A stretch of DNA of 64,000 nucleotides from SZUA-370 sp034003955 (GTDB taxonomy: Bacteria; Spirochaetota; Spirochaetia; Treponematales; UBA12059): the NCBI GenBank assembly GCA_034003955.1, contig JAVEXO010000006.1:17685-81684 (forward strand), written 5' to 3'. Shown here piece after piece: positions 35,908-44,381 of this stretch. Position 1 is the stretch's first letter. Every line of letters starts with the position of its first letter. The notes below the pieces were generated by a model. The model ran no database searches. It worked only from the letters and a program-made list of their open reading frames with translations, and was not told the origin of the DNA. The position numbers and the translations under genes are program-made.

Positions 35908-36028
35908 CAAACACCCTTTCATACGGTCATGCCGAGCGACAAGTACTGCGAGCAAGCCTGGTATGCGATGTTTGACCGTACAAAACCGTGGAGGTTGCTA
36001 AAAATAATGGTTTTGTGGTAAATCAGCC

Positions 36029-36757
36029 CTAAAAAGGCAGGCGTACAAGACCCGCATGCAAGGCAGACCGTATAAGCTCCAAGTCTAGCGATGGCCCATC
36101 ATTCCAGGAGCCTGGTAACTCAAGCCCAAAGGGACGCCTGGCTATGTGCTCTGGATAATGAGCATCAGACCCGGTAATAACCGTAAAACCACGAGAGGCG
36201 CTCGATGTTATTGGGCGAACCGCCTCCACAGCGGAGTATGGGCCCTGTGGCAAGAAGCCTAGCTGCGATATTGCTCCAAACATGGGCCTGTCTATATGAG
36301 CCGGTATGACCAATGCCTGCCAATCGGCAGCCATGTTGCACAGCTCATCATAGCCAAGGTCTAAGGCGGCACCGAAATACGTCTCCGGCATATCGACAAC
36401 ATTCTCATCGGCGTCCACGACAACCTGGTCACCTAGTTTCAATGGATCGAACGGCAAGGCGGGGAGATGTGTGGCAAGGAGTTCTCCAAATGCAAGAGCC
36501 TTCTGTAGATCCCCAAAAAGACAGAGCACGTGGACTTCCTCGGCGCTCGAGGCCTCAATGCCAAACAAGGCCTTGATCCCCTCTCGTCTGGCACATTCGG
36601 CAAACGCCGGGAGATTGAGGGCGCTATTGTGATCGCTCAGGGCCACGAGTTCCAGGCCGCGCTCCCGAGCCAGTCTAGCTAGAACGGCCGGAGACTGATC
36701 CAGGCTACCGCAGGGTGAAAGGCAGGAGTGGTTATGAAAATCGCAGGTGACGAGCAT
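36029..36757 (-). CDS. PHP-domain phosphoesterase
   Basis: 242 residues of the PHP metal-dependent phosphoesterase family. Metal motifs FHNHSCLSPCG, LVALSDHNSALNL, IEASSAEEVHVLCLF, PAHIDRP and GSDAHYPEHIARR are all present. Twenty bases after the DRTGG-type gene on the same strand. Such PHP, DRTGG and CBS-ATPase trios are often next to [FeFe]-hydrogenase genes, but none is seen here. Confidence 0.88.
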   Translation of the reverse strand: MLVTCDFHNHSCLSPCGSLDQSPAVLARLARERGLELVALSDHNSALNLPAFAECARREGIKALFGIEASSAEEVHVLCLFGDLQKALAFGELLATHLPALPFDPLKLGDQVVVDADENVVDMPETYFGAALDLGYDELCNMAADWQALVIPAHIDRPMFGAISQLGFLPQGPYSAVEAVRPITSSASRGFTVITGSDAHYPEHIARRPFGLELPGSWNDGPSLDLELIRSALHAGLVRLPF

Positions 36758-36777
36758 ACAGGAATATCCCGGACTCG

Positions 36778-37110
36778 CTAGCCCCGAAGCTCGCGGTACA
36801 GGAGCCCAGAAACCTCGAATTGGTTCATCGACGTCTTGCAGACGGTTATGTCCTCTGCCTTGGCGGCCTCAATCATGTCGTCGGGAACGGGTCGGTCGTT
36901 ACATATGATGATGGCACTGACGCCAACCAGAGAGGCGACGGCTACGGTGTTCTTGTGCGCCTGGATGGTTATGAGCGCTGACTTGTCCCCCGCCTTGGCC
37001 ATCACGTCGGAGAGGAGGTCAGAGGCGTAGCCATCGCTTATGATGGCATCCGGTGAACCCTGGTAGATGATGTCCAGCTTTAAAATCCTGTCTAGATCTG
37101 AAACCTTCAT
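36778..37110 (-). CDS. DRTGG-domain-like small protein
   Basis: 110 residues. The sequence (MKVSDLDRILKLDIIYQG, ALITIQAHKNTVAVASLVGVSAIIICNDRPVPDDMIEAA) matches stand-alone DRTGG-type proteins annotated near hydrogenases and phosphotransacetylases. Ligand unknown. Two bases separate it from the CBS-ATPase gene upstream. Confidence 0.75.
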   Translation of the reverse strand: MKVSDLDRILKLDIIYQGSPDAIISDGYASDLLSDVMAKAGDKSALITIQAHKNTVAVASLVGVSAIIICNDRPVPDDMIEAAKAEDITVCKTSMNQFEVSGLLYRELRG

Positions 37111-37112
37111 GG

Positions 37113-38084
37113 CTACTCCTGATATCGTATTATTGCGCGCACTGTCGTGCCGACGCCTGGTTTAGAACTAATCTCGAATTCATCGGCGGAGCGTTTGGCG
37201 TTGGGAAGCCCTAGCCCCGCGCCAAAACCAAGCGAACGAATCCACTCATTGGCCGTAGAGTACCCTTCGGTCAGTGCCGATTCCAGGTTCTCTATGCCTG
37301 GTCCATCATCCTTTGCAACAATTGTTACGGCTCCATCGGAAGCGGAGAATTCCATCACGCCGCCATCGGAGTGTATGACCTGGTTCATTTCCAGCTCATA
37401 GCTGACTATGGCTGCCCGCCGTATAGAGCCAGAATCGGCCTTGAAGCCCTTGAGCGCCTTCTTGAGCTCTGCAGAAGCCTTGCCGGCGTTCTCAAAATCA
37501 AAACGCCTGGAACTAAAGCTCATGTTCATGGTCGCAGAGCTTGCCTCTGCCGCCGGCGAAGCCTCGGCGGCGCGGCGTCTGGCTATGCCTTCCTCCAGCC
37601 TCTCAACCTCGCGGTTCATCTCTATGAGGAGGGCTCGGAGTACATCGGCGGCGGTTACAATGCCGGCTAAAGCCATGTTCTTGTCCAGCACGGGGAATCG
37701 CCGATATCCGTATCGATTAAAGTAGGTAATGGCAAACGATAATGGCATGTCCTCCTCAAGGACTATGAGAGAATCGCTCATCCTGTTTCCAGCCAGTTCG
37801 TGTATCCATCCACCGTCCAGGGCCTCTATGATATTGCCGATGGAGACTATGCCCACGAGATGCTCTGCCTCGACGATAGGCACACCCGTTATTCCCTTAT
37901 CCCTCATCATCACCTGGATATCACGAAGGCTCGCCGTGCGGGGTGCGGTAACAACGTCTGTCTTCATGACGTCCTTTACCTTGAGGCGGTAGATGAGTTC
38001 AAGAACGACCTGGGGGCCACCCTCGGTGTCTATTGGAAAAGAATCCATAATGGACAGATTCTCGCACGAATTGTGCTTAGTCAC
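37113..38084 (-). CDS. CBS-pair protein with anti-sigma-type HATPase domain
   Basis: About 311-323 residues. Two CBS motifs (about 35-155: VKDVMKTDVVTAPRTASLRDIQVMM, GYRRFPVLDKNMALAGIVTAADVL), a short Ala-rich linker, then a GHKL ATPase domain like anti-sigma factors (about 205-320: VIHSDGGVMEFSASDG, KDDGPGIENLESAL, GFGAGLGLPNAKRSADEFEI). CBS pairs bind adenosine nucleotides, so this may sense energy charge and signal through the kinase-like part. GTG 38084 and ATG 38048 are both possible starts. Confidence 0.82.
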   Translation of the reverse strand: MTKHNSCENLSIMDSFPIDTEGGPQVVLELIYRLKVKDVMKTDVVTAPRTASLRDIQVMMRDKGITGVPIVEAEHLVGIVSIGNIIEALDGGWIHELAGNRMSDSLIVLEEDMPLSFAITYFNRYGYRRFPVLDKNMALAGIVTAADVLRALLIEMNREVERLEEGIARRRAAEASPAAEASSATMNMSFSSRRFDFENAGKASAELKKALKGFKADSGSIRRAAIVSYELEMNQVIHSDGGVMEFSASDGAVTIVAKDDGPGIENLESALTEGYSTANEWIRSLGFGAGLGLPNAKRSADEFEISSKPGVGTTVRAIIRYQE

Positions 38085-38127
38085 AAGCTAGAAGCCGCCC
38101 AGAGCTCCTTAAGACGGGGTTTTTCTT

Positions 38128-38222
38128 GACAGAATGAATGAAGGATGTCATCCTGTTATGTATACTGTTAACAAATCCCTTTTAGCTATAAATTATAATA
38201 AGCTCGGTTCTCATAAGCCGAG
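38128..38222 (+). promoter_or_regulatory. Regulatory region of the molybdenum hydroxylase operon
   Basis: Contains the 13-base palindrome AGGATGTCATCCT (38142-38154), a TATACT at 38161-38166, and a second -10-like TATAAT at 38194-38199, followed by a small CTCGG/CCGAG hairpin before the ATG at 38258. The palindrome sits where a -35 region for the TATACT box would be, as expected for an operator. Confidence 0.5.
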
Positions 38223-38257
38223 TTTCATTAAGCTCACTTCAAGAAAGGCGACTATAT

Positions 38258-39070
38258 ATGGTATACGAATTTAGATACCTAGCCCCTAAGACGGTTACCG
38301 AGCTCACGGCCGTCCTGGACGATACTAAGGTAGACGGTAAGATCCTGGCCGGCGGCACGGATCTCCTGCCCAGCATCAGAAACAGCATCTTCAAGCCCCG
38401 TGTCGTCATAGACATAAAGAAATACGAGGGTGCAAACGCTCTCACTTTTGGAAAAGACGGGCTCTCCATGGGTCCGGCTGTAACCATTAATGACATTCTA
38501 AGAAACAAGGATGCCAGGGAGCGCTACCCTGCCCTCTGTGACTGTGCACATGAACTGGCAAGCCATCAGATACGCAACCGCGCCACGGTGGCAGGCAACG
38601 TCGTCAACGCGTCTCCATGCTCAGACATGGCCCCCGCCTTACTCTGCCTCGGCGCTAGCGCAGTAATCAGATCATCTTCTGGCGAGCGTGTCGTACCGTT
38701 TAAGAATTTCTTCGCCGGCGTCAAGAAGACAGTGCTTGCACCAGGCGAATTCCTTGCGCGTATCGTTATTCCAGCCGAATCTTCTGGCGCTACCGGGCGC
38801 TATCTAAAGCTAAAGCGCATAGCGGGTCACGATCTTGGTATCGTAGGTGTTCTTTTAACAAGACACGATGGCGTGATGCGTTTTGCAGTAAGCTCTGCCG
38901 CTCCTACCCCCGTGCTGGTAGAGTCGGTTACAAGCAAGGATTCACCCATAGAGGCCGCAACCAAGGTCTTGGCTGCCGTCTCTCCCATAAGCGACGTGCG
39001 CGGCACCAAGGAGTACCGACAGCACATGATAGGCGTCTACGTACGACGCCTCCTTGCGGAGGTCAAATAA
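38258..39070 (+). CDS. Molybdenum hydroxylase FAD-binding subunit (XDH family)
   Basis: 270-residue FAD subunit of a xanthine dehydrogenase-type enzyme. FAD motifs: ILAGGTDLLPSIRN and the later block RNRATVAGNVVNASPCSDMAPALLCLGA (TVAGNV is diagnostic). It passes electrons from the iron-sulfur subunit to NAD or another acceptor. First of three enzyme genes in the order FAD, 2Fe-2S, Mo. Confidence 0.93.
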   Translation: MVYEFRYLAPKTVTELTAVLDDTKVDGKILAGGTDLLPSIRNSIFKPRVVIDIKKYEGANALTFGKDGLSMGPAVTINDILRNKDARERYPALCDCAHELASHQIRNRATVAGNVVNASPCSDMAPALLCLGASAVIRSSSGERVVPFKNFFAGVKKTVLAPGEFLARIVIPAESSGATGRYLKLKRIAGHDLGIVGVLLTRHDGVMRFAVSSAAPTPVLVESVTSKDSPIEAATKVLAAVSPISDVRGTKEYRQHMIGVYVRRLLAEVK

Positions 39071-39071
39071 T

Positions 39072-39560
39072 ATGAAGATTAAACTCAACGTCAACGGGCT
39101 CACATACGAACGAGACTGCGCTGAACACAAGACACTGCTCCGTTTCCTCCGCGAGGACCTGGGCCTTATAGGCACCAAGGAAGGCTGCGGCATGGGCGAA
39201 TGCGGAGCCTGCACCGTCATTCTCAATGGCAGAGTCGTCAATTCGTGCATGGTTTTAGCCGTAGAGACAGATGGCGCTACGATACAGACCATAGAGGGCG
39301 AGACCAACGGCCCCGCTCTATCAGACATACAAAAGTCATTCGAGAAGAACCATGCCGTACAATGCGGCTTCTGCACCGCCGGCATGGTCATGTCTGTGAA
39401 GGAACTGCTTGCCGAAAATCCAAAGCCAAATACTGACCAGGTCAAGGAAGCGATAGAGGGCAACTTCTGCCGCTGCACCGGATACGTACAGATTGTAGAG
39501 GCCGTTATGGATATGACCGGGCAATCCAGTGAGAAAGGAGAACTCGACCATGTTCGCTGA
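39072..39560 (+). CDS. Molybdenum hydroxylase [2Fe-2S] subunit (XDH family)
   Basis: 162 residues with two [2Fe-2S] clusters: plant-ferredoxin type (Cys39, 44, 47 and 59 in EGCGMGECGACTVIL and VVNSCMV) and the second type (Cys98, 101, 133 and 135 in QCGFCTAGM and NFCRCTGY). It links the molybdenum site with FAD. The ATG at 39072 directly follows the FAD gene stop; the 3' end overlaps the Mo subunit gene by 11 bases. Confidence 0.94.
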   Translation: MKIKLNVNGLTYERDCAEHKTLLRFLREDLGLIGTKEGCGMGECGACTVILNGRVVNSCMVLAVETDGATIQTIEGETNGPALSDIQKSFEKNHAVQCGFCTAGMVMSVKELLAENPKPNTDQVKEAIEGNFCRCTGYVQIVEAVMDMTGQSSEKGELDHVR

Positions 39561-41985
39561 AAAGAAAACTGACGATCTCTCCTTTGTGGGACACAACGCT
39601 CACCGGGACGACCTGGTTGAGAAGCTGACGGGTGAAGCCATGTTCGTAAGCGACATGGAACTGCCAGGCATGCTCCATGTACAACTCAAGAAGAGCCCCC
39701 ACGCTCGTGCGCGCATCAAGGCCATAGATACCAAGAAGGCATCCTCCATGCCCGGCGTTCGAGCCATCGTCACCGGAGACGAGCTGGACTACCACATTGG
39801 TCTTTATATTGTAGACAAGTACATCCTAGCCAAGGGAGAGGTTCGCCATTACGGCGAAGCCGTAGCAGCCGTAGCAGCCGAGACAATAGAACAGGCTCGA
39901 GCCGCAGTAGAAGCCATCGTTGTTGACTACGAACCCTTGGCTCCAGTCCTGCATCACATGGATGCCCTCAAACCCGATGCTCCACTCGTACACCCTGACC
40001 TCGGAAAATACTCGTATATAGAGGCAGTGTTCTCACCCCAACCAGGCACCAATGTTGCCAACCATACAAAGTTACGCAAGGGTGATATAGACAAGGGTTT
40101 CGAAGAATCTAGCTATGTCGTAGAGCGGGAATACTCCTGCCCCTCGGTTCAGCACGTACCCATGGAGACCCATGTGGCCATCGTGCAGTGGGGCCATGGC
40201 GACAAGGTGAATATATGGACCAGCGCCCAGTCACCCTTTACCGTGCGCAACCTGTTCTGCCATGCCTTTGGCCTGCCACATACCAATGTACGCGTCCAGA
40301 TTCCTTATGTAGGCGGCGGCTTCGGTGGCAAGGCAGGCATAGGCATAGAACCACTCTGTGCGGTCATATCGCGCAAGGCCGGCGGCAAGCCAGTCAAGTT
40401 CCAGGCCAGCCGCGAGGAAGAATTCAGCCTCCTGCCATGCCGTTCAGCATTGACCTACAGCATCAAGACGGGTGTCTCGGCGGAAGGCAAGATACTGGCA
40501 CAGAAGATGTCTATGTATTGGGATGCCGGAGCCTACGCAGACTACGCCGTCAACGTCACACGTGCATCTGGCTATTCTGCCGCAGGCCCGTATGAGATAC
40601 CAAACGCCTGGGTAGACGCCTACACCATCTACACCAACAAGCCATACGGAACCGCCTATCGAGGCTTTGGCCACGTGGAATTCCATTGGGCCATAGAGAG
40701 GCACATGGAGCTGGTGGCTTCCGCCATCGGCATGGATCCACTCGAGTTCAGGCTTAAGAACCTGCTCAAGCCAGGCTCGGTGACGCTTACCGGAGAAAAG
40801 ATAACACCCAACACCGGCAACGCCATCAAATGCATGGAAGAAGCGGCTCGCCGTATCAAGTATGGCCAGCTGACCCCCGAAGAAAAGGCGCGGGAAAAGA
40901 AGACAGGCTGGAAAATTGGCAAGGGCGTGGCAGCACTGCACAAGGCACCAGCGATGCCATCGGCCACCGCTACAGCAGTCGTCCTCAAGATGAACGAAGA
41001 TGGCTCGGTTCTCGTAAACCTGGCCCTGACAGACTACGGCCAGGGAACCTATACGTCAGTTAAACAGATGATAGCCGAGCGTCTTCGCTTCCCGCTTGAC
41101 AAGATAAAGGTAGCCTTTGAAAGCGATACAGACCGAGACCCCTACGACTGGCAAACGGTAGCCTCCAAAGGCCTCGTACTCTCAGGCAACGCGTCAATAC
41201 TCGCGGCAGAGGACCTGCTCAAGAACGCCTATGAGGTAGCCGGGCAGGTGCTCTTGGCCAAGGCATGCGACCTTGATCACGATGGCGAGCGCGTCTTTGT
41301 CAAGCACCATCCTGATAAGGGCGTAAGCTTCCGCTCCATGGCCATAGGTTATGCCATGCCCAATGGCAACGGCATAGGCGGCCCGCTCATAGGGGTAGGA
41401 CGCTACATAGCCCAAGGACTTTCCAACCTAAACAAGGAGACTGGCCAGGGTAACCCTGCCTTGGACTGGACCTATGGCGCCCATGGGATGATTGTAGAAG
41501 TAAATGAAGAGACGGGAGAATACCGCGTGCTCAAGATTGCCAGCATCTTTGATGTTGGCAGGGCCATAAACCCCGACCTTGTACGAGGGCAAGCCATAGG
41601 CGGCATGATCCAGGGCCTGGGCACCGCTATCTGCGAAGGCTACATCTACGACCAGCAAGGCCATCTCCTTAATCCATCATTCACCGACAACAAGATTCCA
41701 ACCGCCAAGGATCTACCGATGGAGATTGAGTGTGCGGTTGTCGAGACTGCACAAATCGACGGCCCTTATGGAGCCCGCGGCGTGGCAGAACAGTCTATGA
41801 TATCGGTGGCGCCTGCCCTTGGTAACGCCATACAGCAGGCTACAAAAGCCGAGATTACCCACATGCCAATGCGTTTCGAGGACGTGTGGCGTGCCTTGGG
41901 AAAAAAGGAATCGATAGACAACTGGATAACCAAGTCACCCGTAGGTTCCTGCCGATCGGCACCAGAGCTAAGGAACCACGAGTAG
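39550..41985 (+). CDS. Molybdenum hydroxylase catalytic subunit (XDH family)
   Basis: 811-residue molybdopterin-binding subunit. Order of blocks: N-terminal aldehyde-oxidase/XDH hammerhead domain (EKLTGEAMFVSDMELPGMLHVQL), the cofactor loop GGGFGGKAGIGIEPLC (about 255-270), RGFGHVEFHWAIE (about 370), QGLGTAICEGYIYD, and the Glu base in GARGVAEQSMI (about 740). It hydroxylates a heteroaromatic ring or related carbon with water. Xanthine, hypoxanthine or a pyrimidine are all possible; the neighbouring permease looks like a uracil carrier. GGAG nine bases before ATG 39550. Confidence 0.92.
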   Translation: MFAEKKTDDLSFVGHNAHRDDLVEKLTGEAMFVSDMELPGMLHVQLKKSPHARARIKAIDTKKASSMPGVRAIVTGDELDYHIGLYIVDKYILAKGEVRHYGEAVAAVAAETIEQARAAVEAIVVDYEPLAPVLHHMDALKPDAPLVHPDLGKYSYIEAVFSPQPGTNVANHTKLRKGDIDKGFEESSYVVEREYSCPSVQHVPMETHVAIVQWGHGDKVNIWTSAQSPFTVRNLFCHAFGLPHTNVRVQIPYVGGGFGGKAGIGIEPLCAVISRKAGGKPVKFQASREEEFSLLPCRSALTYSIKTGVSAEGKILAQKMSMYWDAGAYADYAVNVTRASGYSAAGPYEIPNAWVDAYTIYTNKPYGTAYRGFGHVEFHWAIERHMELVASAIGMDPLEFRLKNLLKPGSVTLTGEKITPNTGNAIKCMEEAARRIKYGQLTPEEKAREKKTGWKIGKGVAALHKAPAMPSATATAVVLKMNEDGSVLVNLALTDYGQGTYTSVKQMIAERLRFPLDKIKVAFESDTDRDPYDWQTVASKGLVLSGNASILAAEDLLKNAYEVAGQVLLAKACDLDHDGERVFVKHHPDKGVSFRSMAIGYAMPNGNGIGGPLIGVGRYIAQGLSNLNKETGQGNPALDWTYGAHGMIVEVNEETGEYRVLKIASIFDVGRAINPDLVRGQAIGGMIQGLGTAICEGYIYDQQGHLLNPSFTDNKIPTAKDLPMEIECAVVETAQIDGPYGARGVAEQSMISVAPALGNAIQQATKAEITHMPMRFEDVWRALGKKESIDNWITKSPVGSCRSAPELRNHE

Positions 41986-42012
41986 AAGTTTTGAACCGTG
42001 ACCTAACGATCC

Positions 42013-42112
42013 GCCACCAGGCGAATCGTATGCGGGGCACCCCCATAAACGGCCGTTGGTCGATAGGGGTGATCACCGTTTATAAAGCGCAACGGGGGTA
42101 ACCAATCCTGGA
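42013..42112 (+). ncRNA. Candidate structured leader before the permease gene
   Basis: The 151-base spacer has nested complementarity: CCAGG (42016-42020) with CCTGG (42106-42110), GGGG-CA-CCCC around 42034-42043, ATAAACGG (42045-42052) with CCGTTTAT (42076-42083), and the palindrome GGTGATCACC (42068-42077). The outer pair closes 16 bases before the SD (AAGGAG) of the permease gene. I match it to no riboswitch class I know; a cis-regulatory RNA is inference. Confidence 0.45.
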
Positions 42113-42136
42113 ACCTGAAGCGACAAGGAGTAGGCC

Positions 42137-43390
42137 GTGGAGAAAGAAAAAGATCTAACAGGCAAGAACGTGGTGATGGGTCTCCAGCATACGTTCGTCA
42201 TGTTCGGGGCAACCGTGCTTGTCCCGATAATCACCGGACTCGATGTGGGTGTAACCCTGTTTGCAGCAGGTGTAGGCACCTTGCTCTTCCACATCATCAC
42301 CAAATTCAAGGTGCCGGTATTCCTCGGCAGCTCATTCGCCTTCATCCCCGGAATCGCGGCCGTCGGTGCACTCCAGGGCCTCCCCTACGCACTCGGCGGT
42401 ATCATGGTCGCCGGCCTACTGTACGTGATCGTAGCGATCATCTTTAAATTCGTATCATACGAACACCTACACAAGATTTTGCCACCACAGGTAACAGGCC
42501 CGATGATCATACTCATAGGCCTCATTTTGGCACCCGTTGCCATTCAGAATGCCAATGGCACCAATTCTCCCGCCATTGCAGAGATGATAGGCTCCAACGG
42601 TTGCTGGCTGGTGGCTCTCTTTACCTTCGCAGTAGGTATCTTTGTAAAGGTAGCCTTCCCAAAATTCGGCTGGAAGTTCATGTCCAACCTGCCCGTCCTC
42701 ATTGCCCTCGTACTCGGCTATCTCCTAGCCGTCATCATCGGCATCGTAGACTTCACCTCCGTGAAGGAAGCCGCGTGGATTGGCATACCTAAATTCAGCA
42801 TGCCCAAATTCTCTGTTGAGGCAATTACCATCATGGTGCCTATAGCCATCGTTACGATGGTTGAGCACTTTGGTGACATCCTGGCCATTGGCAACGTAGT
42901 TGGTAAGGACTTCATCAAGGATCCGGGCATCCATCGCACCCTCATAGGTGATGGACTGGCAACAACGCTTTCTGCCTTTATTGGCGGACCAGCCAACACC
43001 ACCTATTCCGAGAACACCGGAGCCGTGGCCCTCACCGGTGCCAAGAACCCTATCATCATGCGCGTCGCAGCTGTCTTCGCCATCTTCCTCTCGCTGATAC
43101 CTAAATTCACCGCCCTCATCGCCACCATCCCTGGTCCGGTCATCGGCGGCATCTCCATCCTGCTCTTTGGTATGATTTCGTCCATAGGAATCAAGAACAT
43201 GGTCGACGCCAAGCTCAACATGAGCAACCCCAAGATACTGATCATCACCGCAACGATGCTGGTGCTCGGTCTCGGTGGCGCCTCATTCGTCTTTGGCAAC
43301 ATCAACCTGTCAGGCCTCGGCCTTGCGGCCATCTTCGGTATTGTCCTTAACCTGATCCTCAGGCCCAAGGATATAACCTTAGCAGAGTAA
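42137..43390 (+). CDS. NCS2 family nucleobase permease, UraA-like
   Basis: 417 residues, about 14 membrane segments of the nucleobase-ascorbate transporter fold. QHTFVMFGATVLVPIITGLD near the N terminus and ANTTYSENTGAVALTGAKNP near residue 285 match uracil permeases (UraA/PyrP) better than xanthine permeases of the family. GTG start with AAGGAG six bases ahead. Ends at a strong terminator, so it closes the hydroxylase operon. Confidence 0.9.
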   Translation: MEKEKDLTGKNVVMGLQHTFVMFGATVLVPIITGLDVGVTLFAAGVGTLLFHIITKFKVPVFLGSSFAFIPGIAAVGALQGLPYALGGIMVAGLLYVIVAIIFKFVSYEHLHKILPPQVTGPMIILIGLILAPVAIQNANGTNSPAIAEMIGSNGCWLVALFTFAVGIFVKVAFPKFGWKFMSNLPVLIALVLGYLLAVIIGIVDFTSVKEAAWIGIPKFSMPKFSVEAITIMVPIAIVTMVEHFGDILAIGNVVGKDFIKDPGIHRTLIGDGLATTLSAFIGGPANTTYSENTGAVALTGAKNPIIMRVAAVFAIFLSLIPKFTALIATIPGPVIGGISILLFGMISSIGIKNMVDAKLNMSNPKILIITATMLVLGLGGASFVFGNINLSGLGLAAIFGIVLNLILRPKDITLAE

Positions 43391-43417
43391 TTCTAAAAAG
43401 GGACGACGATTGTAACG

Positions 43418-43444
43418 GCCGCCCCAACCGGGGCGGCTTTTTTT
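43418..43444 (+). terminator. Rho-independent terminator after the permease
   Basis: GCCGCCCC (43418-43425), loop AACC, GGGGCGGC (43430-43437), then seven T. Confidence 0.92.
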
Positions 43445-43469
43445 AGCCCTAAGGAGCGAGGAACGGTAA

Positions 43470-44348
43470 TTGACGATTGCTAGTGTTGGCTGCTTTGTTC
43501 CTGCAGCACCATGGAAGGCAAGGCTAACGGCCGTTGTATCCAAGGCCGTTCTTGCCGTGCACGAAGACGGAGCCGCCATTTCTATAGTGAGCCTGCTCTC
43601 TAGCATGGACAGCCGTGCCTTCTGCATCTCTGACGGTTTCCAGGCGTTCTGTAAGACTGCCATTGGAACACTTCATGCTCATGGTCCAACTGCTGATTTG
43701 ACATATGATGGCTCCAGCCTAAGACTTATAGATGATGATTCGGTTTTATTTGATTCCAATACAGCGTTTTGGGATCCGCGCAGCCTCCTGGGAGCCGCGG
43801 CGGCAAGCATTGCGCCACACGACGATCTTGCCATCAGGGCTCTATGCGAGCTCATAGAGCTAGGTATAGGAGCTCTCTACGACAAGGGTCGACAGGCAGA
43901 GGGTATTCACGGAGAAGATACCTTTGGATCGGCTTTTAGGCGCCTCTGTTTGGATCCTGACTTTTTGTTAAAACTTGTAGGTTTTGGCCCTGGCTCGACA
44001 CCTGCTGGCGATGATTTCCTGGCAGGCTTCCTGGCGGGCCGCGACCTCTTGGAGGGCGGCCCGGGGCTAGCCCAAGCTGCATTACGAACCGCGCTACGAA
44101 CCAGGCTCGTGCGGACGACACCAGCCGGCAGGGCTCTCCTCTTGGGAGCGCTTGATGGTGTCCCGCCCGCGTATCTTGTTGACCTGATGCTAGCCGCTGC
44201 CGCATGGCTGGCAGAACGGCATGTTCAAGCGGAGAGTCGTCTCCTGGGAGCCGTAGAAGAAGCCATGAGGCACGGCGCTACATCAGGAGAAGACGCCCTC
44301 ACTGGGTTTATATATGCCTTGGGTCGTTCGCTTATGATAGGCCAATAG
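43470..44348 (+). CDS. allH: DUF2877 protein, AllH-type carbamoyltransferase subunit
   Basis: 292 residues of DUF2877, the family of E. coli YlbF/AllH, part of the three-subunit oxamate (oxamic) carbamoyltransferase with FdrA (AllF) and YlbE (AllG). The family block GFGPGSTPAGDDFLAGFLAGRDL is clear near residue 170. The TTG at 43470 has GAGG seven bases ahead. First of three consecutive genes that encode all three subunits. Confidence 0.85.
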   Translation: MTIASVGCFVPAAPWKARLTAVVSKAVLAVHEDGAAISIVSLLSSMDSRAFCISDGFQAFCKTAIGTLHAHGPTADLTYDGSSLRLIDDDSVLFDSNTAFWDPRSLLGAAAASIAPHDDLAIRALCELIELGIGALYDKGRQAEGIHGEDTFGSAFRRLCLDPDFLLKLVGFGPGSTPAGDDFLAGFLAGRDLLEGGPGLAQAALRTALRTRLVRTTPAGRALLLGALDGVPPAYLVDLMLAAAAWLAERHVQAESRLLGAVEEAMRHGATSGEDALTGFIYALGRSLMIGQ

Positions 44349-44381
44349 TGTATACTGGTATATGGAAGGATTGGTGATACG

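Noticed and set aside
38160..38257. Purine riboswitch before the molybdenum hydroxylase operon
   Set aside because: Only a weak small hairpin is seen and none of the conserved bases of guanine or xanthine aptamers known to me.
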